Of a DNA stretch of 64,000 bases, positions 25,716 to 34,630 are shown piece by piece. The notes beneath the pieces were generated by a model. It made no database searches. It saw only the letters and a program-made list of their open reading frames with translations, and was not told the DNA's origin. The translations under genes and the position numbers were made by a program. This DNA comes from CAVYXK01 sp963708245 (GTDB lineage Bacteria; Pseudomonadota; Alphaproteobacteria; Acetobacterales; Acetobacteraceae). The stretch is from assembly GCA_963708245.1 (NCBI GenBank), contig OY970201.1, forward strand, positions 6,014,001 to 6,078,000. The letters run 5' to 3'. Within the stretch, counting starts at the first letter, position 1; each line of letters opens with the position of its first letter.

Positions 25716-26789
25716 ATGTCCGCACAACCGTCACCTGCCGACCAGACCGGGCTCCTGGATCGGCTTTCCGCCGGTGCCGTCATCTGCGCGGAAGGTTACC
25801 TGTTCGAGTTCGAGCGTCAGGGCTATCTGCAGGCGGGCGCATTCGTTCCCGAAGTGGTCCTGGAACATCCCGATTTGGTCGAGCAGCTCCACCGGACCTT
25901 CGTCCACGCAGGCTCGGATGTGGTGGAGGCATTCACCTATTACGGCCATCGGGAGAAGCTGCGGCTGATTGGGCGCGAACAGGATCTGGAACCAATGAAC
26001 CGGCAGGCCCTGGAGATTGCGAAGAAGGTCGCGCGCGAGACGGGCACGCTGGTGGCCGGCAATATCTGTAATACGACGACCTGGGCGCCAGCCGACACGG
26101 CGAGCCAAACCGAAGCGCGCCGGATGTTTGACGAGCAGATCGGCTGGGCCGTCGATGCGGGGGTCGATTTCGTCATCGGCGAGACGTATTCGCATTTCGG
26201 TGAGGCGCTGGCGGGCCTGGAGTCAATCAAGGCGGCGAAGCTCCCAGCGGTCATCACGATGGCGATCCTCACCAACGGCGTGACGCGTGAGGGCATGGAC
26301 CCGGTCGAGGCGATGAAGCGACTGGAACAGGCCGGCGCTGAGGTCGTCGGTCTTAACTGCGCGAGGGGCCCGCGCACCATGATGCCGCTGCTTAAAAAGA
26401 TCCGCGAGGCTGTGAAGTGCCACGTAGCGGCTCTGCCAGTGCCATACCGAACCTCACCGGAACATCCGACCTTCCAGTCTCTTTCCGACCCGGCGTGTGA
26501 CTGCATTCCCGGCAACCAGCCATTTCCAGTGGCGCTCGATCCATTCACATGCAATCGCTACGAGATTGCCGAGTTTGCCAAAGAGGCGTGGGGCATCGGT
26601 GTGCGCTATCTCGGTGTGTGCTGCGGCGCCGGTCCACATCATATCCGGGCAATAGCCGAGGCGCTTGGCCGGCGCCCGCCGGCCAGTCGCTATTCGCCAG
26701 ATATGTCGAAGCACTATGTATTCGGCAGCGCCCCTGGATTGCGCAGTCGCAACATGGAATTCTCAAAGCAGCTGCGTGGAGACGTGTGA
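25716..26789 (+). CDS. Betaine-homocysteine S-methyltransferase-like protein
   Basis: Members move a methyl group from a betaine or S-methyl donor to a thiol such as homocysteine, with Zn held by three cysteines. In this 357-residue protein the Zn ligands appear as GLNC (VVGLNCARGP) and the CC pair in LGVCCGAGPHHIRAIAEALG. The barrel start AGAVICAEGYLFEFERQGYL and HAGSDVVEAFTYYGHREKLR are typical. The ATG at 25716 has aaaggggagg directly upstream; the longer frame from 25557 would include unrelated residues. It is divergent from a truncated enolase-family gene, with a shared 200-base promoter region. The methyl donor is not predictable here. It seems intact. Confidence 0.88.
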   Translation: MSAQPSPADQTGLLDRLSAGAVICAEGYLFEFERQGYLQAGAFVPEVVLEHPDLVEQLHRTFVHAGSDVVEAFTYYGHREKLRLIGREQDLEPMNRQALEIAKKVARETGTLVAGNICNTTTWAPADTASQTEARRMFDEQIGWAVDAGVDFVIGETYSHFGEALAGLESIKAAKLPAVITMAILTNGVTREGMDPVEAMKRLEQAGAEVVGLNCARGPRTMMPLLKKIREAVKCHVAALPVPYRTSPEHPTFQSLSDPACDCIPGNQPFPVALDPFTCNRYEIAEFAKEAWGIGVRYLGVCCGAGPHHIRAIAEALGRRPPASRYSPDMSKHYVFGSAPGLRSRNMEFSKQLRGDV

Positions 26790-27105
26790 TACAGAGCGAT
26801 GAACAAGGGAGACTGCACGGACTGCTGCTGGCTCTCTGTAAGTCGTGAGCGAAGCGGCTCTCCCACCTTCGTATTTAATGACTTCCCGGTCCGAGAAGCG
26901 GAGCAAAGGATGAGGCTCCCATCAGGCCGGCACGGGTCGGGAATTCCCAGACGCACCCGCGCCCCTCCGCGGCCGCTTCCTCGGCGATCCACTACGGCCG
27001 GCGCCGGGTGGCGGAGAACAGTTGAAGTGACGAACACTCCGAGCACTGCCACGGTCACAGTGGCGTCGAGCAATGGCGGCCGAGCGGTTGGCTACGTGGT
27101 GTAGC
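26790..27105. other. No gene seen
   Basis: Spacer after the methyltransferase. Short frames on both strands lack start signals and recognisable sequence. Confidence 0.5.
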
Positions 27106-27321
27106 CGCCTGCCCTCGCCAGCACCGGATATGCTGCGTGTTCTTGCCGCACGCGGCACTGAGTTCATGACCGCCGAAAACGTCGCCGCGACGCTCGCGAA
27201 AAAGCCGACCGGCGGGCATTGGGATGCCGAATTGGCTGTGTTGCGCAACAACGACACGCGACAAAGGGTGACCGTCGTGCAGTTTTTCGTACGCGGAAAG
27301 GGCGGTAATCACGTGTTATAA
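27106..27321 (+). pseudogene. Winged-helix C-terminal relic of an unknown protein
   Basis: The stretch LPSPAPDMLRVLAARGTEFM and VAATLAKKPTGGHWDAELAV with LRNN looks like the small winged-helix domain found at the end of some ATPases and DNA-binding proteins. The upstream protein is missing and the residues after LRNN degrade. The family assignment is tentative. Confidence 0.35.
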
Positions 27322-27895
27322 CGACTGAGGATCCCCAGGCAACTCGAGGGCGTTTCTAAATCCTTTGGCGTGACGGAGGCCCTTCGAGATCCGCATTCGT
27401 GGAGGCGAGCACAGTGTGCACATGATTCGCCAAAGGCAGGAGCGTGCGCACTGAAACGTGCGCTGGCAACTCGCCATCGCGACCTCGTCTTTGGGAACTG
27501 ATGCAGGAGTCGTGGCCGAGCGTCCTAATAGGCCCGGCGCGTGCAATCGGCGAACCCTCCGGCGGAATCACGAGCGAACCCCAAGGCGTGGAGGCAGATC
27601 ACCTTGCTGCCGCGCACTACAGGCTACAATCGGCGCCTCTGCGCCGCCCACGACCACGTGTGGGCGCTCCGCGCCGGGCTGCGGCTGGCCAACCCGGCGG
27701 CACATCTGTGCAAACCCATCATCTGTGACGACCGCTGGTGGGGAGGGGCTTGCAGCCCGCGACCCTGTCACTTGAGAGCAAAGTGGCAGGCAACGATAAC
27801 GACTGACGGCGCCGATAACCCATAATGGCGCACTGACAATGTCCAGCGATGCTCACTGAGCCTCTGAAAGTCGCGGGTGGCACGAGCTGGGTGGA
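27322..27895. other. No gene seen
   Basis: Nearly 600 bases with only arginine- or proline-rich shadow frames. It lies 3' of the HtrA-type gene, where transcripts from both sides would converge. Confidence 0.5.
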
Positions 27896-29290
27896 TCATT
27901 CCGGCTCCTTGAGCCCGGTATAGTAGCTTGACCAGCGCAACCTGTCCTTTGCGAACACCAGCAAGGGGATATACTCCAACCCGTCGGTGCGCGCCTTTCT
28001 GATCCCGGTTTCGACGGCACCAGGTGTGGTGACCGGCGAGCCGCCCATGTTCACGATTACATCACCCGGTTGCAAACCGTGGGTATCCACTTCGGTATCG
28101 TCCAAAACATGTTCGACAAGCACGCCGGTCACCGACGATGGGATGCCAAGCTTTTGGCGCGCTGCCTCGGTGAGCACAGCCAGCTTCAGGCCTTGATCCG
28201 GTGCTGGTACCATTGCCGCAATAGCCATTGGCGCCAAGGCAGTTGCCACCGGCAATTCCATGTTGGGCCATCCTGCGAGAGTGAGCGTCAGCGTCTGCTG
28301 GAGGTGGTCCCGCCATATCGTCAGATCGACCGCACGTCCTACGTCCATCAGGGCGATGGTACGGATCATTGCTCGAGCGTCGGGCACCGACTTGTCGCCG
28401 ATATCCACGATCACGTCACCGGGCCGCAGGCCGGCTGCACGAGCTGGCCCCCCTTCAGCAACCGCAATGACGACAGCTCCGCCAGGCCGATGCACGCCAA
28501 ATCCTTTTGCGAGCTCCGGGGTGACATCCTGTGCAGTCACGCCGATCCAGCCGGGTGCGGGCAAGGTGGGATTCAACAGGTGGCGAACAATAAGGTTCGC
28601 GTCGTTGGCAGGAATCGCATAGCCGATGCCAATGTAACCACCGCCGGTCTGCGAGTAGAGTGCAGTGTCCACACCAACCACCTCGCCACGCAGGTTTACC
28701 AGTGGCCCCCCCGAATTGCCTGGATTGATGACGGCATCGGTCTGAATGTCTTCGTCGAACGGCGACTGGCTCAGGTCTCGATTCAGCCCGCTGACAATGC
28801 CGGCGCTAACTGAGATGCCGAGCCCGTAAGGGTTACCGATCGCCAGCACCTCGTTGCCGATCCGTGCCCGGGAGCTGTTGGCGAAATCGAGTGCCGGCAA
28901 GGGATGACCCACATTCACCGTCAGAACCGCGAGATCGGCGACGTTGGACACTCCCACTAGTTTGGCCCGGGTCTGGCTGTCATCTGCCAAGATCGCTGTA
29001 ATTTCCGCCGCTCCCTGTATGACGTGACGATTGGTCACGATGATACCCTTGGGGTCGATGATGAAACCGGAGCCAAAGAAGGACTGGCGCCGAGCCGTCA
29101 TTTTTCCTTGGCCTGATTGCACAGCAGATACCTTGATGATCAATAGGCCGACCACAGCCGGCAAGACTTTTTCCACCACGTCCGCGTACCCTCTGGTGCC
29201 CCAAGGGGGCGGGCTGACCTCGACGTGGTCTGCCGCTTGGGTTACGGCGGGCAGGGCAAGAAGGAAGAGCGACAACAAAGCGCGGCACAT
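27896..29290 (-). CDS. HtrA/DegP-type periplasmic serine protease with two PDZ domains
   Basis: HtrA proteases degrade or refold damaged envelope proteins. The 464-residue precursor has a signal peptide (MCRALLSLFLLALPAVTQAA) and a trypsin-like domain with His89 (TNRHVI), Asp119 (VADLAV) and Ser193 (GNSGGPL), so the triad is complete. A first PDZ domain lies near 240-330 (PGWIGVTAQDVTPELAKGFG) and a second, more diverged one near 375-450 (LQPGDVIVNMGGSPV). The start at 29290 is set by gagaaggagaacc just upstream; a longer frame to 29326 lacks one. It stands alone, with a divergent gene-poor region upstream. Confidence 0.93.
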   Translation of the reverse strand: MCRALLSLFLLALPAVTQAADHVEVSPPPWGTRGYADVVEKVLPAVVGLLIIKVSAVQSGQGKMTARRQSFFGSGFIIDPKGIIVTNRHVIQGAAEITAILADDSQTRAKLVGVSNVADLAVLTVNVGHPLPALDFANSSRARIGNEVLAIGNPYGLGISVSAGIVSGLNRDLSQSPFDEDIQTDAVINPGNSGGPLVNLRGEVVGVDTALYSQTGGGYIGIGYAIPANDANLIVRHLLNPTLPAPGWIGVTAQDVTPELAKGFGVHRPGGAVVIAVAEGGPARAAGLRPGDVIVDIGDKSVPDARAMIRTIALMDVGRAVDLTIWRDHLQQTLTLTLAGWPNMELPVATALAPMAIAAMVPAPDQGLKLAVLTEAARQKLGIPSSVTGVLVEHVLDDTEVDTHGLQPGDVIVNMGGSPVTTPGAVETGIRKARTDGLEYIPLLVFAKDRLRWSSYYTGLKEPE

Positions 29291-29504
29291 AGGGTTCTCC
29301 TTCTCGATGTAAGTCGAGAAGCGCATTACTGCGCACCACCAACTCTTATGGCAAAGCGATACTGCAGCCGACCTTCAAGCGGTCGAAGCAAGCTATCCGA
29401 GCCGCAGGTCCGGGCGCGTGCGGCAGACCACCCCCGATGGCGTCACTGAGGCACGGCGCTATTCCGATGTCACCCTCTGGGATCGGATCCACACCCGCGG
29501 GCAA

Positions 29505-30227
29505 TTATCGGACCATCAGCACACGGCCGCTGGTATCCGCGTCCGGGCGGCAGCTCAACTTACCACCTGCCACGCCCGGAGGCCGGCCTGACGCCAGTCC
29601 AGCATCGACCCAGCGGACCCGGCCCGATGAGCCGACAATGATGTCGCCGCTTTTTGCAGCCGTCAGCCGCGCGGTGACTCGCTCCGCCGATAGCGAGGCG
29701 CCCGCATCAGCGCTGAAACTATAGCCGCCGATCGCGAAGCCCATCGCTTCGATCTCCGGGATCACACTCGGCGTATAGAAGCCAGTGGCGGCGCGATACC
29801 AGCGAGGCTCGATACCGCTTGTGTCCTTGATGGCGTGCGCGCCGTTCGTCACCTCGGTTCGGATAGTCGCGAGATCGCCAGCCGCCCTAATGCCGAAGAT
29901 GGTACGGTTGCCCAGGACCGGCGGAATATGGCGCTCGCCATGGTTCTGTAGGCTGAACAGATCGGGGTGCGTGAGCAGCAGCTTCAGACCCTCTGGATTG
30001 CGCCGCATCCATAACGCCGTGACAAAGATCACAGCAGGAATGCAATCCGCTATAAGAACGGACGCGATGCGCATGTCGAACGCACCAGGGCAGGCATCGA
30101 AAGTCACGGCCACCACGCGCCGGTCCGGCGGTGCCGCAGGCAGCCGCATGTGCAGTTCCACCGGCACATCATGCTCCACTGCCCTGGCAGACCGCGCCAT
30201 CGCCAGAGCACCCGCCGCCATTGCCAC
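29505..30227 (-). CDS. Polysaccharide deacetylase family protein, start uncertain
   Basis: NodB-type deacetylases remove N- or O-acetyl groups from cell-surface or peptidoglycan polysaccharides. The 240-residue frame contains VVAVTFDACPGAFDMRIASV (base Asp; the second Asp of the usual TFDDGP is Ala here), LQNHGERHIPP (paired His), and YRAATGFYTPSVIPEIEAMG (RxP-like block modified). The start used is GTG at 30227. Just upstream, in the same frame, SRRGLAR precedes VAMAAGALAMARSARA, making a convincing twin-arginine signal, but a stop codon intervenes before any start codon. A 5' frameshift, or an export signal fused from elsewhere, is likely. Activity is uncertain because of the changed metal residue. 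Confidence 0.72.
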   Translation of the reverse strand: MAMAAGALAMARSARAVEHDVPVELHMRLPAAPPDRRVVAVTFDACPGAFDMRIASVLIADCIPAVIFVTALWMRRNPEGLKLLLTHPDLFSLQNHGERHIPPVLGNRTIFGIRAAGDLATIRTEVTNGAHAIKDTSGIEPRWYRAATGFYTPSVIPEIEAMGFAIGGYSFSADAGASLSAERVTARLTAAKSGDIIVGSSGRVRWVDAGLASGRPPGVAGGKLSCRPDADTSGRVLMVR

Positions 30228-30482
30228 GCGAGCCAGCCCACGCCGCGAGAAGCAGCGAGTACAATCGACTCACACCAGACCCTCGTGGCATAACATCGTG
30301 CCTCGCGCGCGTCGATTCAGAGAGGACCATGCGGACCGCTCCACCTTCGGAGCCTCCGGGCAGACCCAGCGGTTCGGCGGACGAAGGATCCCACCCGCTT
30401 CGCTTGCGATTGGCGCATCCTGCACGATACAGAGGCGCGAAAAGCCCATTTTGGGCGACGGCCCAAACCGCAACTGAAGTAC

Positions 30483-32165
30483 TTAGTGACAGCACATCCC
30501 CGTCGTAACGCCTACGCGACAAAGGCAAGACGACGTGATCGGCATGTCCGCCTTCGCAAGCGCGGCGTCAAGTTTGCCTTCTAATTCGGGTCGTTCCTCG
30601 CGCTCGCCACGATGACGCAGGCATTCGACCAGCCCGTGCAGGGCCCACACATTGTCGGGGTGCTGCGCACAACGTTGTACTTTTCCGGACAGGCCAAGAT
30701 CGTCGCGATAGATCTGTTCTGCTTCCTCGACGTGGCCTTGATCGAGCAGCAATGCCGCCAGCGCGTGACGAGGCGGGTGCATCCAGGCCCAAGGCTCGGT
30801 GTAGGACAGATTGTCGTCGAGCTCGACGGCGCGGCGCAGATGCCCATACGCGACTTCATGCGCCCCCTTATGATAGGCAAGCTCGCCGTCGAGGAGCGCC
30901 GCGCCTACTTCAAGCGAAGCCCGTGCGGGATTACTGAGAAACCGACGCTCGAGCGCGATAGTCTCAAGGTGACGATGGAAGCGCTCGCGCTCAGCTTCGG
31001 CGTCGGCAAAGTTGCGGAGCGTCGCATGCGCCACGCCCTTGGCATAGTGTTGTAGCGCGGTGGTCATAACGTAAAGGCCGGCATCGCCGGCCATCGGTTC
31101 GTCGATGATTTCACGCCAGAGGCCAAACCGCACCTGCACATGTGATTTCATGGCGCGGTAACCTTCCACAGTGTGGGTCAATTTTGGCCGGTCTGGTAGA
31201 GTGATTATCTCGCGCGTCATGAGCCTGCGCACCTCGTCGGCGGCCTTCAGCGCCGGCCGCGCCTGCCCGAGGAACATGCACGCGTACATCATCAGATGCA
31301 GGTCGTGGCCGCAGCCAAGCAGATAATAAGTCGGCTCGTCGGTATAACTGAGATAAAGATCGTTGGCGCGAATTGCTCTTTCGCTCGCAAGTTTTGCCTG
31401 TTCGTATTCACCACACAGCACATAGATATGCCCCGGCATATGGTTCATATGGCCGGCGTCAGGGCACATTCTGCCGAGCAGATTGGCCGAGCGCATAGCG
31501 CGTTCAGGCATCGCCGACATCTCGAGAAGATGTATATGTAAATGAAGAATTGCGGGATGATGCCGCATGCCCGCTTCGTCCGCCATAGCGATCGCGCGCT
31601 CACAGACTGCCAGCGCCTCCAGTGCATCCGAATTTGCCGCCGGCCTGCCGGTCTTCAGGTCCCACAGCTTGCGCACGGTGCGCATCATCAGCGCTTCGAC
31701 AAAGAGCGCCATCACATCGCGATCGTCGGGAAAGCGGTGATAGACGCGGCGCATCTCGGCTGCGTAGGCATCATCCCACTGCTCAAACTCTGCGAGCGGC
31801 ACCGGATGAGGCTTCTGAAAGCGGGACGAAAGCGCTTTGATCAGCTGGTGTTCGGCTTCGCTGGCGCGGTCAGCATGCGTTCTTGCGATCTGCACATGCT
31901 CGAAGCAGCGCTTCGTCGCGGCACGCGCCTCGACCCCTCCGTGTTCCTTCCACGTCAGGTTGTAAAATGGCCCGGCCGCATAGGCGATCCCCCAATGAAC
32001 CATCGGGCATGTGGAATCGGTCTCCAGCGCGCGCTCGAAGCACTTGATGCCTTCTTCATGATTGAAGCCGTAGCACCAGTTGAGCCCGATATTGAACCAG
32101 CGCTGTGTTTCTGCAGAGGCGGTGGAGATGCGACGCCGGTAGGAGCCGAGGTTAAAGCGGTCCAT
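30483..32165 (-). CDS. TPR-repeat protein, unknown function (560 aa)
   Basis: The protein has no signal peptide and is built of helical repeats: an N-terminal TPR pair (TQRWFNIGLNWCYGFNHEEG, KCFERALETD), a central region with several His-rich motifs (HHPAILHLHIHLLEM, DAGHMNHMPGHIYVLCG), and C-terminal TPRs (HVEEAEQIYRDDL, DNVWALHGLVECLRHRGE). The tail SSCLCRVGVTTGMCC has five Cys clustered, which could bind a metal or heme. I recognise the architecture from many soil bacteria but know no established role. The start ATG at 32165 (MDRFNLGSYRRRIST) lacks a strong ribosome binding site. Confidence 0.8.
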   Translation of the reverse strand: MDRFNLGSYRRRISTASAETQRWFNIGLNWCYGFNHEEGIKCFERALETDSTCPMVHWGIAYAAGPFYNLTWKEHGGVEARAATKRCFEHVQIARTHADRASEAEHQLIKALSSRFQKPHPVPLAEFEQWDDAYAAEMRRVYHRFPDDRDVMALFVEALMMRTVRKLWDLKTGRPAANSDALEALAVCERAIAMADEAGMRHHPAILHLHIHLLEMSAMPERAMRSANLLGRMCPDAGHMNHMPGHIYVLCGEYEQAKLASERAIRANDLYLSYTDEPTYYLLGCGHDLHLMMYACMFLGQARPALKAADEVRRLMTREIITLPDRPKLTHTVEGYRAMKSHVQVRFGLWREIIDEPMAGDAGLYVMTTALQHYAKGVAHATLRNFADAEAERERFHRHLETIALERRFLSNPARASLEVGAALLDGELAYHKGAHEVAYGHLRRAVELDDNLSYTEPWAWMHPPRHALAALLLDQGHVEEAEQIYRDDLGLSGKVQRCAQHPDNVWALHGLVECLRHRGEREERPELEGKLDAALAKADMPITSSCLCRVGVTTGMCCH

Positions 32166-32419
32166 AACGCTAATCTCGCTGAGACTGCTTCAACAGTAAG
32201 CCAGACTGTGCGACAGTCAATATATTGTGAGTCATCCGGTTAGGGGCGTGGCTAGCTCGGATACTTCATCTGGTGGCGCGAGGTGCTGGCCCCGACGTCG
32301 GGTTGAGCGGGTCACCACTGCTGGTGCACGAGCTCCAGGTGCTCGCCCTGGCGCAGGCGGCCATTCACCCGCCGCCGGGAGCCCTTAGCGCAGCGCATCT
32401 CCGATTGTCCTTGCGGGCT

Positions 32420-32688
32420 TCAGCTATCGGAGACGCGCATCTGTTCGAGATCGGCGAGTAAGCCGGGCCCGGTCGGCTGCATCCCAGCTTTTTCCGCGTT
32501 TGCTCGCTTGAGGCGGGGACGTGGAGCCCCGCAAACAATGCGAGCCAGCCGAAATAGGCTTCAACCTCTTCCGGGGCCGTGGATTTGACCGGTATCTTCA
32601 GGTGTTGACCAATAACCTCCGCGATATCCCTGAGCGGCACGCCTTCTTCGGCGACCACGTGATATTTTGCGCTCGGTTCTGCACGCCG
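32420..32688 (-). pseudogene. SDR/NAD-dependent epimerase C-terminal relic
   Basis: The C-terminal end of an extended short-chain dehydrogenase/epimerase is readable: AKYHVVAEEGVPLRDIAEVI, QHLKIPVKSTAPEEVEAYFG and LHVPASSEQTRKKLG. A one-base deletion where LGW is expected moves the rest (QPTGPGLLADLEQM) to another frame, which ends at 32420. The Rossmann fold is missing. Confidence 0.8.
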
Positions 32689-32964
32689 GTGTAACATAGC
32701 GATGACACCGCCTCCTTCTCGCCGTTGCCTCCCCGGTAGGGGCCGGCCACGAGCGCACGAAGTGGATAGTTGAATCCGAAGCCGTCGAGAGGTCAGCGAA
32801 CGATCCAGTATCTCGCTATTAAAGGTCTTCATACATTCGGCGCCCTGCGGGCCGTCGTCCTCGATGGTTTGGCGGCCGACGCGTGACGTAGCCGATGCCA
32901 AGCCTACGATCGCCAGAAGGGCGGCGCCGACAAGAGGAAGATTGAAGTTACCGAAACGTCGCAT
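32689..32964 (-). pseudogene. Exported-protein N-terminus fused to the epimerase relic
   Basis: In the same frame as the SDR relic, upstream residues MRRFGNFNLPLVGAALLAIV and GLASATS look like a signal peptide with a ggag upstream. They are followed by about 60 residues that I do not recognise. The frame then enters the epimerase relic, so this is a chimera made by deletion. Confidence 0.4.
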
Positions 32965-33100
32965 CTCTGCGGACTCCAGTACGCTGACAACGAAATTGGA
33001 CGTGCACACCTGCACGATCGCGCCGTCGTCGGGCGCGGCCATTTTGTATGGCAAGAACCGTCCGGGCCGGTGCTTCATTCGGCCAGACTACCGCCCGCCC

Positions 33101-33628
33101 TCATGGTGCAGACTCCGTGCTGACGCGCCACCTCCCTAGGCGGTTGGCCTCCTCCGCTGTCAAGCGCCCGGTAACCTCGGCACCAATGTCGTGCTGGAAG
33201 TGACGAACAGCTGCTCGGCTCGACGGTCCGAAGATCCCGTCAGCCGGCCCTTGATAGTAACCTAGGCTATGCAGCGCGTCTTGGACCACCCGCGGGTCCG
33301 CTTCGGCCATGCTGGCCTCGTTGGGCATGGCTGGCGTTACTAAGGTTGGCGGCGCGGCCAGGGTCGATGCCGAGGGAGCCGTTGGAGGGCCAGGCGGGCC
33401 GGGCGTGGGCAGTGCTGGTGAGGTTGGCGGCGCGGCCATTGTCGATCCCGGCAGAGACGTTGGAGCGTTACCCTGGGGCGGCGGTAGAGTTCCGGTTGAA
33501 CCTTTAGGGGCGACCGGCTGGGTATTCTCGCTGTCGACCCGGTAGGACAGGCCAGCAACCGCTAATACGCCGACCAACAGGACCACCTGAGCCACACCAA
33601 CTGCCAATGACCTGCGGGCCACGTTCAT
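33101..33628 (-). CDS. Membrane-anchored peptidoglycan-binding (PG_binding_1) protein
   Basis: The 175-residue protein has an N-terminal membrane anchor (VAQVVLLVGVLAVAGLSYRV), a 70-residue Pro/Ala/Thr-rich linker, and a C-terminal peptidoglycan-binding domain (VVQDALHSLGYYQGPADGIF, GPSSRAAVRHFQHDIGAEVT). It should reach across the periplasm to the wall. The start at 33628 (MNVARRSL) is chosen over the ATG at 33643 because the former puts the basic residues next to the helix; both are possible. The linker DNA repeats ggcggcgcggccaNNgtcgat. Confidence 0.82.
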   Translation of the reverse strand: MNVARRSLAVGVAQVVLLVGVLAVAGLSYRVDSENTQPVAPKGSTGTLPPPQGNAPTSLPGSTMAAPPTSPALPTPGPPGPPTAPSASTLAAPPTLVTPAMPNEASMAEADPRVVQDALHSLGYYQGPADGIFGPSSRAAVRHFQHDIGAEVTGRLTAEEANRLGRWRVSTESAP

Positions 33629-33679
33629 CCTCCGCCAAATCAACCGTCGGGACCGACTTCGTTCCCTTCTTGCGCTGGT

Positions 33680-34630
33680 CTACTCGCTTGTTTCCCCTGC
33701 AATCGGGGCTGGCGCGCCGACCTTCTGCCATGTGTTGTCGGGATCGAACCGGGTCATCGCCTTGGCGATCCCCGCCGTGGTCGGCCCAAGGTCCTTCTGA
33801 TAAATTTCACCGTCCTGATTGATGATGAACGTCATCACGCCGGAATTGCCCCAGCGCGCTGGCCAGGCGACGAGTCCGAAACCGCCAAGCATCAGGCCGT
33901 TGACCACGTAGTCATACGCGCCACCCGGCGCATGCGGGCCCTGAGCCTTCAGCACGTGAAAGAAATAACCATGATAAGGCGCGGGACCGGCGGTCTCGCC
34001 CGGGTGATACCCCGCGGTGTGAGCCTCGGCGATCAGCGGTCCAAGCGGACTCTGTGGTTGGCCCTCCTCGGTCGGCCAATAGAGCCCATCCTGCTTACCG
34101 GGTGTGCTCAGGATGCGCTGTGCATAGACATGCACCTTGTGGCCATCGTGCAGGCCCTGGGCGTACTCGTTCTGCGCATCGACATAGGCGAGCATGACCT
34201 GCTGCGTATACAGCTCGTTGGCGCCGATGCGCCGATCGAGGATTTCGTCCTCGCCGGCCGCCACATCGAAGGACCAGCCCTGCGGCGCGTGTTTCAGCGG
34301 GATCGGGAAGGGCCAGTCGCCCGCGCCGATCGACAACGTCGCCTCGTCACCCTTCACGTCGATCGCATGCTTGGTATCATAGGCGGCAATGAATTTCTCG
34401 CGTGCAGTCTGATTGGCAACAGGGTCACCCGAGCTCACCACTTGCATCCCAGTCTTGCCGAACAGCGCCACCAGTTTCGTCGGGTCGTCACTGTGTACGG
34501 CCGCGACCAGTGCTTCGATCGCGGCATCCGGTGAAGCAAAATGGTCCTGCGTAGCAACCGGCGCGGCGGCAAGAAGTGGCAGCGCGACCAGAGCGACGCC
34601 CAGCCGAAACCGCAAGCACAGCGAACGCAT
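33680..34630 (-). CDS. DUF2950 family exported protein
   Basis: DUF2950 proteins are secreted, of unknown function, and usually encoded next to DUF3300 proteins, as here. The 316-residue precursor has a signal peptide (LGVALVALPLLAAAPVATQ) followed by the characteristic segments FASPDAAIEALVAAVHSDDP, KLVALFGKTGMQVVSSGDP, YVDAQNEYAQGLHDGHKVHV, GLYWPTEEGQPQSPLGPLIA and GVMTFIINQDGEIYQKDLGP. The ATG overlaps the stop codon of the upstream DUF3300 gene (TGATG), so the two are translationally coupled. Confidence 0.92.
   Translation of the reverse strand: MRSLCLRFRLGVALVALPLLAAAPVATQDHFASPDAAIEALVAAVHSDDPTKLVALFGKTGMQVVSSGDPVANQTAREKFIAAYDTKHAIDVKGDEATLSIGAGDWPFPIPLKHAPQGWSFDVAAGEDEILDRRIGANELYTQQVMLAYVDAQNEYAQGLHDGHKVHVYAQRILSTPGKQDGLYWPTEEGQPQSPLGPLIAEAHTAGYHPGETAGPAPYHGYFFHVLKAQGPHAPGGAYDYVVNGLMLGGFGLVAWPARWGNSGVMTFIINQDGEIYQKDLGPTTAGIAKAMTRFDPDNTWQKVGAPAPIAGETSE

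Noticed and set aside
32273..32461. Small plus-strand ORF of 62 codons
   Set aside because: It is antisense to the epimerase relic and has no ribosome binding site.
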